From assembly GCA_028284775.1 (NCBI GenBank), contig JANQRB010000091.1:1-57339 (forward strand): a DNA stretch of 57,339 nt, read 5' to 3'. Under the pieces are notes generated by a model that had not been told where the DNA came from, searched no databases, and saw only the letters and a program-made list of their open reading frames with translations. Below, piece by piece: positions 43,601 to 50,876 of the stretch. The stretch's first letter is position 1; the number at the start of each line of letters is the position of its first letter. This DNA is from Candidatus Kapaibacterium sp. (GTDB lineage Bacteria > Bacteroidota > Ignavibacteria > Kapaibacteriales > UBA7675). The translations under genes and the position numbers were made by a program.

Positions 43601-46600
43601 ACGATGTATGGCTGGGATGAAGACGGCGGCGGTACCATGTTCCCCAAGGCCGTCGCCCGGCGTCTTGCGCGTCTGGGATATGATGTGGCGGTGTTTTACG
43701 CCGCCAAGATACATCCCGAGGTGACGGGCCCTTATTATCTGGAGGAAAGGCGCGAGGACGGCGTTCTGCTTTATGGCGTGTTTAATCGTCCGACCACCTT
43801 CCTGGATGCCGAAGATCCGGATCGTGAAGTAAACGATCCGGTTATTGTCCGACGCTTCGCGACGATTCTTAACGCTTTTCAGCCCGACGTGGTTCATTTT
43901 CATAACTTTCTGGGGCTGTCCTTTGCCCTGGCCAATGAAACGCAGGCTCGCGGGATCCCGAGTTTTTATACGCCGCACAACTATCACCTCATCGATCCGG
44001 CGCTGTATATGATCCGTTCGGACTTACAGCGATGGGCCGATACCGACCTGCTCGCGAATTCGGAACTGCCGGAGAAATTACCCGCCCAACGGGAGGCGTA
44101 TCGTCGTCGGGCGGCGGCGGCGCGGCTGTTGTTAACAGAAGGGCTGGATTACGTGCTGGCCGTTTCGGCGCGCGTGCGGAAGCTTCTGCTCGATTTCGGC
44201 GGCAACCCGGCCCGTATCCATGTTGTTAACCAGATACCGCCAAGTACGGAGCTTATAGTCGCTGGGGCGCAACCGAAACGCCAGGTGCACCGGCCCCTGC
44301 GATTCGGATTTATCGGCGCCATGATACCCCACAAGGGCGTCCACAAAATTGTCGAGGCGGCACAAATGCTGGATGCCGGCTGTGCCGAGTTCTGGATTTA
44401 TGGCTATGCCGGCCCGAAGTATCGTGAGTTTCTTGACGAAATCGACACAGGGGCTTTCATTCGATGGCAGGGTGCTTACCAGACCGATGACTTGCCCGCG
44501 ATTGCCGAAAACCTGGACGCCGTCATCGTGCCCAGCGTTTGGGAGGAGTGCGCCGCGCTGGTTATCGCCGAGGCCTTGGCGTTGAACCTGCCGGTCATAG
44601 CTGCGCGCATCGGCGGCATCGAAGATTTTATCGTCGACGGCCGGAACGGTCGTTTATACGATCCGGACTCGGCCGCCGAGCTGGCCGCTCTTCTCAGAGC
44701 TATGATTGCGGAACCCCGTGAATTGCTGCAACTGGCGAACTGTCCGCTGCCCTACAGTTTCAACGATTATACGCGCCACGTTGCGACCCTGTATGACAAG
44801 GTGGCGCGGGGTGCGACGCTGCGTCCCGAAGAAATCACCTTGTTGTTCCGTCAGGACAGTGACGAAGGCGACCAGAAGACGGTCCTTGCCGGACAAAGCA
44901 CCGGCGGCGCTGCGATCCGGCCGAGCGATCACGCTGCGGCGGCGCAGCATGGTCAGGACGGCCCGGCGGCATTAAACCGTCTGCAATTCGAGCAGGACGT
45001 GCAGGGCGGCTTTTCCAATCGCCAGGCGCAGGGGCGCCTGCCCGACCCATTGCCCTCGCCCTTGTATCTCAACGTGGGCTGCGGCCGCGATGTGCGCGAC
45101 GGCTACATCAATCTCGATCTCTACAGTGATGATCCGCGTGTGGTCGGGATGGACATTCGCCGGCTCGATTTCGCTGCGAATTGCGCTGACGGCATTATCG
45201 CGAGCGATATCCTGGAGCACTTCTCGCACCGCGAGGTGGACGCCGTCTTGCGCGAATGGGCGCGCGTACTGAAACCGGGCGGCGAGCTGATTATCCGCTG
45301 CCCCTCGCTGCGTCTGCAGCTGCAGGCTTATCAGCGCGGGGACTGGGACGCCGATGTCGCTTCATATATGATTTTCGGCGGCCAGACGAATCCCGGCGAT
45401 TATCACTGTATTGCCTTTGACGACGATTCGATCCGCAAACATCTGGAAGCAGCGGGATTGCAAATGTTCGGCATCGAGCATCACGACTTTCCGCAGCATC
45501 AAGGATTTATCAACCTGAACATGACCGTTCGGGCTCGCAAAGCCCCCGGCACACCCCTTCCGGGCAGCAGGACCGCTTCCACCGGTGAAGCGGTCCGCGC
45601 TGTCGCGGAACAACCGGACCCGACAGCGGTCGACAAGGTGCCGGCCGCCGAAGACCATCCCGCACTTAACATCGTCTGGGAAGGCTCGCAATTTGTCTAT
45701 CACTCGCTGGCCCTGATCAATCGCGAGCATTGCCATAACATTCTCGCGACAGGTGTGGCCGAACTGACTATCGTGCCCTATGAGCAGGATGAATTCGAGA
45801 CCGGCGACAACGCTAAGTTTAATGCGCTGCAGGCGCATGACATTCGCTATAAGACGGAAGCGGCAGCAGCGACGAAGAGTCTGCCCTACGTCTGGGTTCG
45901 CCATCAGTGGCCGCCCCAGGCGAAGGCCCCGGAAGGCGCCAAATGGGTTATCATGCAGCCCTGGGAGTTTTCTGCGCTGCGGAAGGATTTTGTAAGCTTG
46001 TTTAACAATGCCGACGAAATCTGGACGCCGTCGAATTTCTGCCGCGAGGTATATGTGCGCGCCGGCGTCGATGCCGACAAAGTCCAGATTGTGCCCAATG
46101 GCATCGATCCGCACTTGTTCACTCCTTTTGGCGATGCCTTTGAGCTCGACAGCCCGAAGCGATTCAGGTTCTTGTTCGTGGGCGGCACCATCTTTCGCAA
46201 GGGCATCGATCTGCTGCTTGAGAGCTATGTCAAGACCTTCACCGCCGATGACGATGTCTGCCTGGTGATTAAGGACATGGGCGGCGACAGCTTTTATAAA
46301 GGGCAGACGGCCGGCGAAACTATTGCCCGCCTGCGCGAACAGCCCGATGCTCCCGCCATCTGGTACTCGGACGCCCGGCTCAGCGAGGAGGAAATGGCGG
46401 CTTTGTATCGCGCCTGCGATGTCTTCGTCGCTCCTTATCGCGGCGAGGGCTTTTCGCTGCCGACACTGGAAGCAATGGCCTCCGGTTTGCCGGTTATCGT
46501 CACTGCCGGCGGCGCTACGGATGACTTTGTGGACGAGACGGTCGGATGGCTGCTGCCTGCCGAACGGCGTGCGCTCGGCAACGAGATTAGCGGGCAGGCG

Positions 46601-47476
46601 ATGACGGATACGACCTATGTGCTGGAGCCCGATAGCCAGGAGCTCGGCCAGCGCATGCTGGAAGCCTATGAACAGCCGGCGACAGGACAGGCAAAAGGCC
46701 TTGCCGCTACCCTCCGCGCCCGTTCGATCTGGACCTGGAAACGAGCGACCCTGAAGATGTTCAGTCGGCTTGATTATCTGTGCGGGACAAGGCTGGCGCA
46801 GGACGCCGAAGCTAAGCTGCGGGAAGATGAAGACGGCATTATGATCTTTGCCCGGGCCGAGTCCGAGTTGGCAGCCGGTGACCGCGACGCCGCCATTGCC
46901 CTCTATCAGAAAGCGATCGAAATGAAGGGTTTGCCGGAGCACTTTGTTTTGCAGACCCTTCATCGCCTGGCCCTTCTGTCGCTTGAAGCCGACGAAGTCG
47001 ATATGGCCGAGTCCTTTTTGGACAAGGCTCGCGAGCTGCGCGACGATCATCCCGATACGAACTATATCCAAGCGCTGTGCCTTGCTTACCGTGAGCGCTG
47101 GAATGAGGCGCAGGAATTGTTGAACGGTCTGCTCGATCCCTGGCAGCAATTGCGTTTCAGCTCGCGAATCGGCCTGACGCTCGACATTCTGCTGGCCGAT
47201 GCCGGCCGCGGTCTCTACGAGCTGGGTTTTGCCGATGATGCCCGTAAACTGTTTGAGCTCGCTCTGCAGGTCAATAGCGAAAACGCCGACGCCTGTTTTG
47301 GCGCTGGTCTATGTTTCCTGCAAGCCGAGGCAAGGGAAGAAGCGAGGACAATGTTTGAATGGGCCGTAAGGTTGCGTCCTGAATTCGAAGCGGCCGAACG
47401 GGCGCTGGCCGCCCTGACGTTGCAAGACGAGGAAGAAATGACCGGTAATGCTGAGAATGATCAGGGTGATGCCTGA
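40649..47476 (+). CDS. Giant multidomain glycosyltransferase-methyltransferase
   Basis: This 2275-residue cytoplasmic protein joins several enzymes. In order: GT4 (about 1-365; VGYIGTVDF, ENTYAAAELNLQEVMYAG), a TPR segment (427-517), a Pro/Ser linker, GT2 (590-815; VSVIVSTYASERFL, NANADDRR), TPR (840-917), a second GT4 (980-1387; GFIGAMIPHKGVHKIV, VPSVWEECAALVIAEALA), a SAM methyltransferase (1466-1630; YLNVGCGRDVRDGYINLDL, DILEHFS), a third GT4 (1671-2040; FVGGTIFRKGIDLLL, APYRGEGFSLPTLEAMASG), and C-terminal TPRs (2060-2264). No membrane segment or signal is seen. It probably builds several linkages of one glycan on a protein-bound or lipid-bound acceptor recognised by the TPRs; this is inferred. 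The start at ATG 40649 begins the first Rossmann strand. A strong terminator follows. Confidence 0.88.
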   Translation: MVQVLHIIQALTRGGAARSMLATSKYSQRRGDFAHSVAALHSCEPAALELARESGVENILCAPDDESLFAAMTDADIVQIHWWNTPEMQSLLRRSLPEMRLLIWYHVAGDGAPHIITPELMRLADMNIPCNPFSYHDLPIFRDMPSDLKDEHCAMVYDAADFERVEGVELKPHRGFNVGYIGTVDFFKMHPHYVRMSATTTLPDARFIVCGGGRQEILREQARALGDETRFDFRGYVDDIKTVIELFDVYGYPLCENTYAAAELNLQEVMYAGVAPVVFPYGGVKRLIESGQTGLVVHSESEYTEALEYLYHNREERERLGGNAKEYARRVFGAENAASTLNAVYEKVLAMPKQKREWGVERWLPLIEQQVTPEDLGVTTAAPDSSDLFVESLGSAGEVFRQSIDGTNPSDLFNADRQIAASSSLMFDTGIKAYRVFDEEDPRLRFWTGLVLLKNDNTGQAAAEFAAVVRSGSYHWRTLWYLAQALYRSANNSEADKIMTQLRRVVPNLDQYTAAASWAQFSQEVNSTEKTAPSPTPSLAATPDHGTDTILNKGDAQSSPSVPPFSSSPAAVPANSSGMVQAADGLAPSPFLVSVIVSTYASERFLRGCMEELVGQTLFEQGLMEIIVIDAHSPQDEARIVDDFQRRFSNIVYHRTEEREALYASWNRATAMARGRYVANANADDRRRADCFEKLALALEESGAGVAYSDLAFSDVANEPYSTAMRGVWQFPDFDPRLALHYCMGCFSILWRKTAWEQIGGFQAEHYELAADFDFFTRTALLFGAAHVAEPLTMALLHDEQQSKKEEQMTRESESIRAAFTDLPLEDIFPRADLSMVEARSRAYCELGNTAMMLREPWYGEQQSAIKTREAALWYQKALAADESSAPALYNMALLSAIVGHRDAAEQLLQRYAGTSSTPTAEPIRTAEEFFDRVAGGLNHELLLNIPILASEFEAESATESDYEDELLRGETPAGAGASARILFTMYGWDEDGGGTMFPKAVARRLARLGYDVAVFYAAKIHPEVTGPYYLEERREDGVLLYGVFNRPTTFLDAEDPDREVNDPVIVRRFATILNAFQPDVVHFHNFLGLSFALANETQARGIPSFYTPHNYHLIDPALYMIRSDLQRWADTDLLANSELPEKLPAQREAYRRRAAAARLLLTEGLDYVLAVSARVRKLLLDFGGNPARIHVVNQIPPSTELIVAGAQPKRQVHRPLRFGFIGAMIPHKGVHKIVEAAQMLDAGCAEFWIYGYAGPKYREFLDEIDTGAFIRWQGAYQTDDLPAIAENLDAVIVPSVWEECAALVIAEALALNLPVIAARIGGIEDFIVDGRNGRLYDPDSAAELAALLRAMIAEPRELLQLANCPLPYSFNDYTRHVATLYDKVARGATLRPEEITLLFRQDSDEGDQKTVLAGQSTGGAAIRPSDHAAAAQHGQDGPAALNRLQFEQDVQGGFSNRQAQGRLPDPLPSPLYLNVGCGRDVRDGYINLDLYSDDPRVVGMDIRRLDFAANCADGIIASDILEHFSHREVDAVLREWARVLKPGGELIIRCPSLRLQLQAYQRGDWDADVASYMIFGGQTNPGDYHCIAFDDDSIRKHLEAAGLQMFGIEHHDFPQHQGFINLNMTVRARKAPGTPLPGSRTASTGEAVRAVAEQPDPTAVDKVPAAEDHPALNIVWEGSQFVYHSLALINREHCHNILATGVAELTIVPYEQDEFETGDNAKFNALQAHDIRYKTEAAAATKSLPYVWVRHQWPPQAKAPEGAKWVIMQPWEFSALRKDFVSLFNNADEIWTPSNFCREVYVRAGVDADKVQIVPNGIDPHLFTPFGDAFELDSPKRFRFLFVGGTIFRKGIDLLLESYVKTFTADDDVCLVIKDMGGDSFYKGQTAGETIARLREQPDAPAIWYSDARLSEEEMAALYRACDVFVAPYRGEGFSLPTLEAMASGLPVIVTAGGATDDFVDETVGWLLPAERRALGNEISGQAMTDTTYVLEPDSQELGQRMLEAYEQPATGQAKGLAATLRARSIWTWKRATLKMFSRLDYLCGTRLAQDAEAKLREDEDGIMIFARAESELAAGDRDAAIALYQKAIEMKGLPEHFVLQTLHRLALLSLEADEVDMAESFLDKARELRDDHPDTNYIQALCLAYRERWNEAQELLNGLLDPWQQLRFSSRIGLTLDILLADAGRGLYELGFADDARKLFELALQVNSENADACFGAGLCFLQAEAREEARTMFEWAVRLRPEFEAAERALAALTLQDEEEMTGNAENDQGDA

Positions 47477-47511
47477 ATTTGCGCGCCGAAGACGACAGTA
47501 AAAAACAGAAA

Positions 47512-47540
47512 GGGTTCCGCGTGGCGGAACCCTTTTGTTT
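47512..47540 (+). terminator. Terminator after giant GT gene
   Basis: GGGTTCCGC (47512-47520) pairs perfectly with GCGGAACCC (47524-47532) around a 3-nt loop and is followed by TTTTGTTTTT. It lies 35 nt beyond the stop of the giant gene. Confidence 0.92.
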
Positions 47541-47604
47541 TTCGCGACAGTCAGCCGAAAACTATCAGGTCGATTTTCTCAGACAATTCTCTTCACGAGT
47601 TTGA

Positions 47605-47629
47605 AAGGGCCGTAAATCCGTAGGCCCTT
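47605..47629 (-). terminator. Terminator of the cytochrome peroxidase gene
   Basis: AAGGGCC and GGCCCTT form a 7-bp stem around an 11-nt loop, 57 nt beyond the minus-strand stop at 47686. On the minus strand it is followed by TCAAACTCG; the T-run is short, so efficiency is uncertain. Confidence 0.5.
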
Positions 47630-47685
47630 CCAAAGGCCGAAGCTTTTCTTCCAAAGGCGAGACCTGATCATCAGCCTGCAAAACC

Positions 47686-49071
47686 TTAGTTGCAGCCGAG
47701 GTCGATCCGCGCCTGCTCATCATTAAAGGGAAAACACTGACCGGAAGGCAGCTCCGACGGAAGGTAACGAGCCAGATTGGCGTCGTAGAGTGCTGTCGTC
47801 AGAAACGCGGTCAGGTCATCGACTTCCTGATCTGTCAAGCCCAGCGGGCTAAATTCCGCCGCAAGCTGCGAAGTGGGTACGTCCGTATTTTCGGCGACAG
47901 CGGCGTTTTTGTATTCCACCACGGCGCGGATGGACTGGAAGGAAGCACCATGTCCATAGAAACGCGAATCATCCAGATTGTAAAGCTGCGGCGTCTTGAA
48001 TTTGTAGTTGTCGGCGGAATTGCCGGTAAATCCGCCGCGGCCGAACTTGGTGGCGTCGTCCGGCGCGTCGCCATACACACCGCCGCCCGCCAGGTCATGG
48101 ACACCGATGGCGTGAAAACTCATGGAGTTAAGCGCCGGCCCTGTGTGACAGGCTACGCAATTGGCCTTCGTACCGAAAAATACCACGGCGCCGCGCAGTT
48201 CCTGTTCGCCCATTGCCTGTTTGTCGCCGCGCAGCCACTTCTGAAAGGGCGACTCGTTGGCGAGCAATGTACGCTCGTAGGCGGCGATGGCCAGTCCGGT
48301 ATTCTGGATTGTTATCTCATCGCCGGGAAATGCCTGCGCAAAAAGATCCTGGTAGGTCGTGTTATCCACCATCGCCGACTTGTCGATTTCCAGCCGGTGG
48401 ACTGACAGCCCCGCAATGGCCTGTGTCTCGAGACCTTCAAAACCCAATTCATTAACGGCTTTGGGTGTGCCGTCCGTCCACTGCGCTTCGGTGCCGACAT
48501 TGGGGCCGACGGCGCCGAATTGTCCGTTCCAGAGCATAACCTGCTGCCAGGCGCCATTCATCGCGGTCGGTGAGCGGATCGGCTGAACGTCGAGTTCACT
48601 TTCGCTGTACAGATCGAAATTAGGCACGCGCCCTTCGCCCTTAGTGCCGAATCCTTTGCCGCCATCGCCGATACCCTGGGCAAGACCGGCCTGAAATCCG
48701 GCCTGTGCGTGATGGCAGCCGGCGCAGGAACTCAAACCGATTGCCTCCGAGTGCTTGGCCTCGGAAAGCAGTCCCGTTTCGTGGTACAGAAGTTTGCCCA
48801 ACTCTACTTTTTCGCTTGTGATTGGATTATTGGGATCCTGGGGAATGGAGGCGAAATCATTGCTGGCCGGCATCGTATAAAATGCCAGGCCCTGGCCGTT
48901 AGCCGCATCCTCCATCAGCGTAGTTAAGGCCTGATTCAATTGATCAATTGTGTTGTCGCCGCCCGTGCCGGGATCGTCATCGTCGCTACAAGCTCCAACA
49001 AGCAGGACAATGAGCATGGCCGGCAGCCAGGCTTTTGTCAGACGTAAGAATTGTGTACATAAATTTTTCAT
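47686..49071 (-). CDS. Di-haem cytochrome c peroxidase-like lipoprotein
   Basis: The 461-residue exported protein belongs to the CcpA/MauG di-haem peroxidase family. A lipoprotein signal ends in LLVGAC with the lipid Cys followed by an Asp run. Two c-type haem sites are present: CAGCH at about 117-121 and CVACH at about 305-309, with later candidate axial ligands (FYGHGASFQSIRAVVEY). It would reduce hydrogen peroxide in the periplasm or oxidise a protein or organic substrate as MauG does. ATG 49071 is chosen because GAGGG lies 8 nt upstream. No MauG-partner genes are adjacent, so the substrate is open. Confidence 0.9.
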   Translation of the reverse strand: MKNLCTQFLRLTKAWLPAMLIVLLVGACSDDDDPGTGGDNTIDQLNQALTTLMEDAANGQGLAFYTMPASNDFASIPQDPNNPITSEKVELGKLLYHETGLLSEAKHSEAIGLSSCAGCHHAQAGFQAGLAQGIGDGGKGFGTKGEGRVPNFDLYSESELDVQPIRSPTAMNGAWQQVMLWNGQFGAVGPNVGTEAQWTDGTPKAVNELGFEGLETQAIAGLSVHRLEIDKSAMVDNTTYQDLFAQAFPGDEITIQNTGLAIAAYERTLLANESPFQKWLRGDKQAMGEQELRGAVVFFGTKANCVACHTGPALNSMSFHAIGVHDLAGGGVYGDAPDDATKFGRGGFTGNSADNYKFKTPQLYNLDDSRFYGHGASFQSIRAVVEYKNAAVAENTDVPTSQLAAEFSPLGLTDQEVDDLTAFLTTALYDANLARYLPSELPSGQCFPFNDEQARIDLGCN

Positions 49072-49450
49072 TTTGCTAACCCTCAATGAAATATTGACTC
49101 TTGACCATCAAAAATGGGAAACTACTTTTTGCTGACGCAATGATCCGGCACACTGGTATGATGTATCTTTTCGATGCGCAGCATAATTAAGAAGGACTGA
49201 GGATCGGCCGGCACCCGTTTTCTAGATTCTGGCTCGCGCGCGACACGATAGTTAGAATTGTGCCTGAACATCGGAATAGAGCAGTTTAGGTAATTGCGAG
49301 CGGCGCCGAAGGCGCCTGGGGTATATACCCCGTATTCCGAATTCAATAAGCGTGGCAGAATAATTCAGTCCACATGTATTTACATCGGCGCCCAAAATAC
49401 ACAAAAAAAATTGAGAATCACTTTATGCACTTGCGATAGGAGGATTCCCA
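49072..49450. other. Intergenic region with nested palindromes
   Basis: About 380 nt upstream of the cytochrome peroxidase gene, without a good open frame. Its notable feature is the palindromic element at 49271-49340. A purine-rich run of eight or nine A at about 49402 and a perfect AGGAGG at 49438-49443 precede the small ORF at 49451. Confidence 0.4.
49271..49340. other. Nested palindromic element
   Basis: TCGGAATA (49271-49278) pairs with TATTCCGA (49333-49340), enclosing two further structures: GGCGCC-gaa-GGCGCC (49302-49316) and the perfect 14-bp palindrome GGGGTATATACCCC (49318-49331). Such nesting is unlikely by chance; it may be an RNA structure, a regulator binding site or a terminator. 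Confidence 0.6.
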
Positions 49451-49666
49451 TTGCAGTCATTGTCGGATTATGCAACAAAATATCTGGAGTGTGAGCTTTA
49501 TGTCCTCGCGCGCAAGCGGCGGTCCGGCGGCCGCAATTCCGGTTTTGGCCCTTGCCCGCCGGTGTTCCGCGCCGACGTCGCTCACCGGGAGGCACCCGCG
49601 TATATTCGACAGCCGATGACCTCGGCGGCCGGTTTCTCTCTCCCGCCACAGCCGCAATGGGAATGA
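49451..49666 (+). CDS. Small hypothetical ORF with a strong ribosome-binding site
   Basis: A 71-codon frame starts at TTG 49451, 7 nt after AGGAGG, the best ribosome-binding site in this part of the window. The product (starting MQSLSDYATKYLECEL) has no recognised family, no signal peptide and a Pro-rich end. It may be real or a chance frame. Confidence 0.3.
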   Translation: MQSLSDYATKYLECELYVLARKRRSGGRNSGFGPCPPVFRADVAHREAPAYIRQPMTSAAGFSLPPQPQWE

Positions 49667-49743
49667 AAGTTATGGCCATATTCTTCTTCTTACTGTCGTC
49701 AATTCCGTATATTTTTGAGCAGTCGGATTAACGCCGACTGAAC

Positions 49744-50715
49744 GTGCGAGAGCTCAGCGACGCGATCAGAATAGAAGTAGCGGAAGGTATGCCTGAAACA
49801 CTGTCGATCGAATTGGAAGATGCAGCGTTGACGCTCTTTGTACAGGCGGCCGCCCCATTTCATGTCTTGGAAGAACAGGAAGTTGCAGCTCTGCTTCCTT
49901 TGTTCGAACGCGCTCGATACGCGGCCGGCGAGTGCATATTCAGCGAACATGACCCGGCCCGCAATCTCTTTCTTGTCGAAGATGGAACGCTGAAGCTCAC
50001 CATACCCGGCCGAAACGAAAAGAGCTTTGTCCGCGGCGATATTTTTGGTGAAATCGGTGTCATTGACGATAGTTTTCGCTCGGGCAGCATTCAGGCGCAA
50101 AGCGATGCAATCTTACTGCGGCTCGCCGGCGCCGACTTGTTTGATGACAGCCGCATCCCGGCCGCCACGGCGCTGAAGATTTTTCGCGAACTCACGCGCA
50201 AAATAATATCCTATCTGCGTTCGATCGAACAGACCTCCACCCGGGAATTGATCCGCGACGGGGAAAGTGATCGCCTGGAGTTCAAATCGTCGCTGCGCTG
50301 GAATCTGCATACACGCAAATTTGATAAGGACATCGAGCACGCCTGCCTGAAGTCAGTGGCGGCATTTCTGAACTCAGAGGGCGGCACGTTGATTGTCGGC
50401 GTTAATGACCGCGGGGAAATCGTGGGCTTGCAGCAGGACAAGTTTCCCAATGAAGATCGTATTATGCTGCATTTCACAAATCTGGTTCGGGAGCGCATGA
50501 GTACCTACCATGTCAGTTTCCTGGATTACACGGTCGAGCTCATCAATGGTCGCCGGATACTACGGGTCGATTGCAATCCCGCTACCAGACCGGCCTACCT
50601 TCGACATAGCAACAATGAGTTTTTCTATGTTCGTACCGGCCCCGCGAGTACCGAACTGCGCATCAGCGAAGTGCACGACTATATCGTGCGACGTTTTCAG
50701 GCGCGTCCGGCCTGA
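49744..50715 (+). CDS. cNMP-binding and AlbA_2 (Schlafen-type) fusion protein
   Basis: The roughly 323-residue protein joins a cyclic-nucleotide-binding-like beta barrel (about 38-150; ECIFSEHDPARNLFLVEDGTLKL, RGDIFGEIGVIDD) to an AlbA_2/Schlafen-type domain (about 170-310; GESDRLEFKSSLRWN, VAAFLNSEGGTLIVGVNDRGEIVGL, FYVRTGPAS). The usual CRP helix-turn-helix is missing; the AlbA_2 fold, which binds nucleic acid or ATP in relatives, takes its place. The cAMP-contact Arg pocket is not clear. It may sense a small molecule and act on nucleic acid, but this is inferred. GTG 49744 is used; an ATG at 49789 with GGAAGG close upstream is also possible. Confidence 0.78.
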   Translation: MRELSDAIRIEVAEGMPETLSIELEDAALTLFVQAAAPFHVLEEQEVAALLPLFERARYAAGECIFSEHDPARNLFLVEDGTLKLTIPGRNEKSFVRGDIFGEIGVIDDSFRSGSIQAQSDAILLRLAGADLFDDSRIPAATALKIFRELTRKIISYLRSIEQTSTRELIRDGESDRLEFKSSLRWNLHTRKFDKDIEHACLKSVAAFLNSEGGTLIVGVNDRGEIVGLQQDKFPNEDRIMLHFTNLVRERMSTYHVSFLDYTVELINGRRILRVDCNPATRPAYLRHSNNEFFYVRTGPASTELRISEVHDYIVRRFQARPA

Positions 50716-50876
50716 GCAGCAGCGTTAGCAGGTCCTTCGCGCAGGGGGAACAAATCGTATCGGATCCAGGTTGAGGAGGGCGTCGAAAGTCCTGACATAG
50801 TGAATCAACAAGTAAGCGAACGAAGGCTCCGGTGAGCAGCGGCGGGTCATAACTATAAAGAGCGGGAGCGATTTCC

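Noticed and set aside
45362..47149. A 595-codon minus-strand frame inside the giant gene
   Set aside because: Complement of clear GT4 and TPR coding sequence; no independent start signal.
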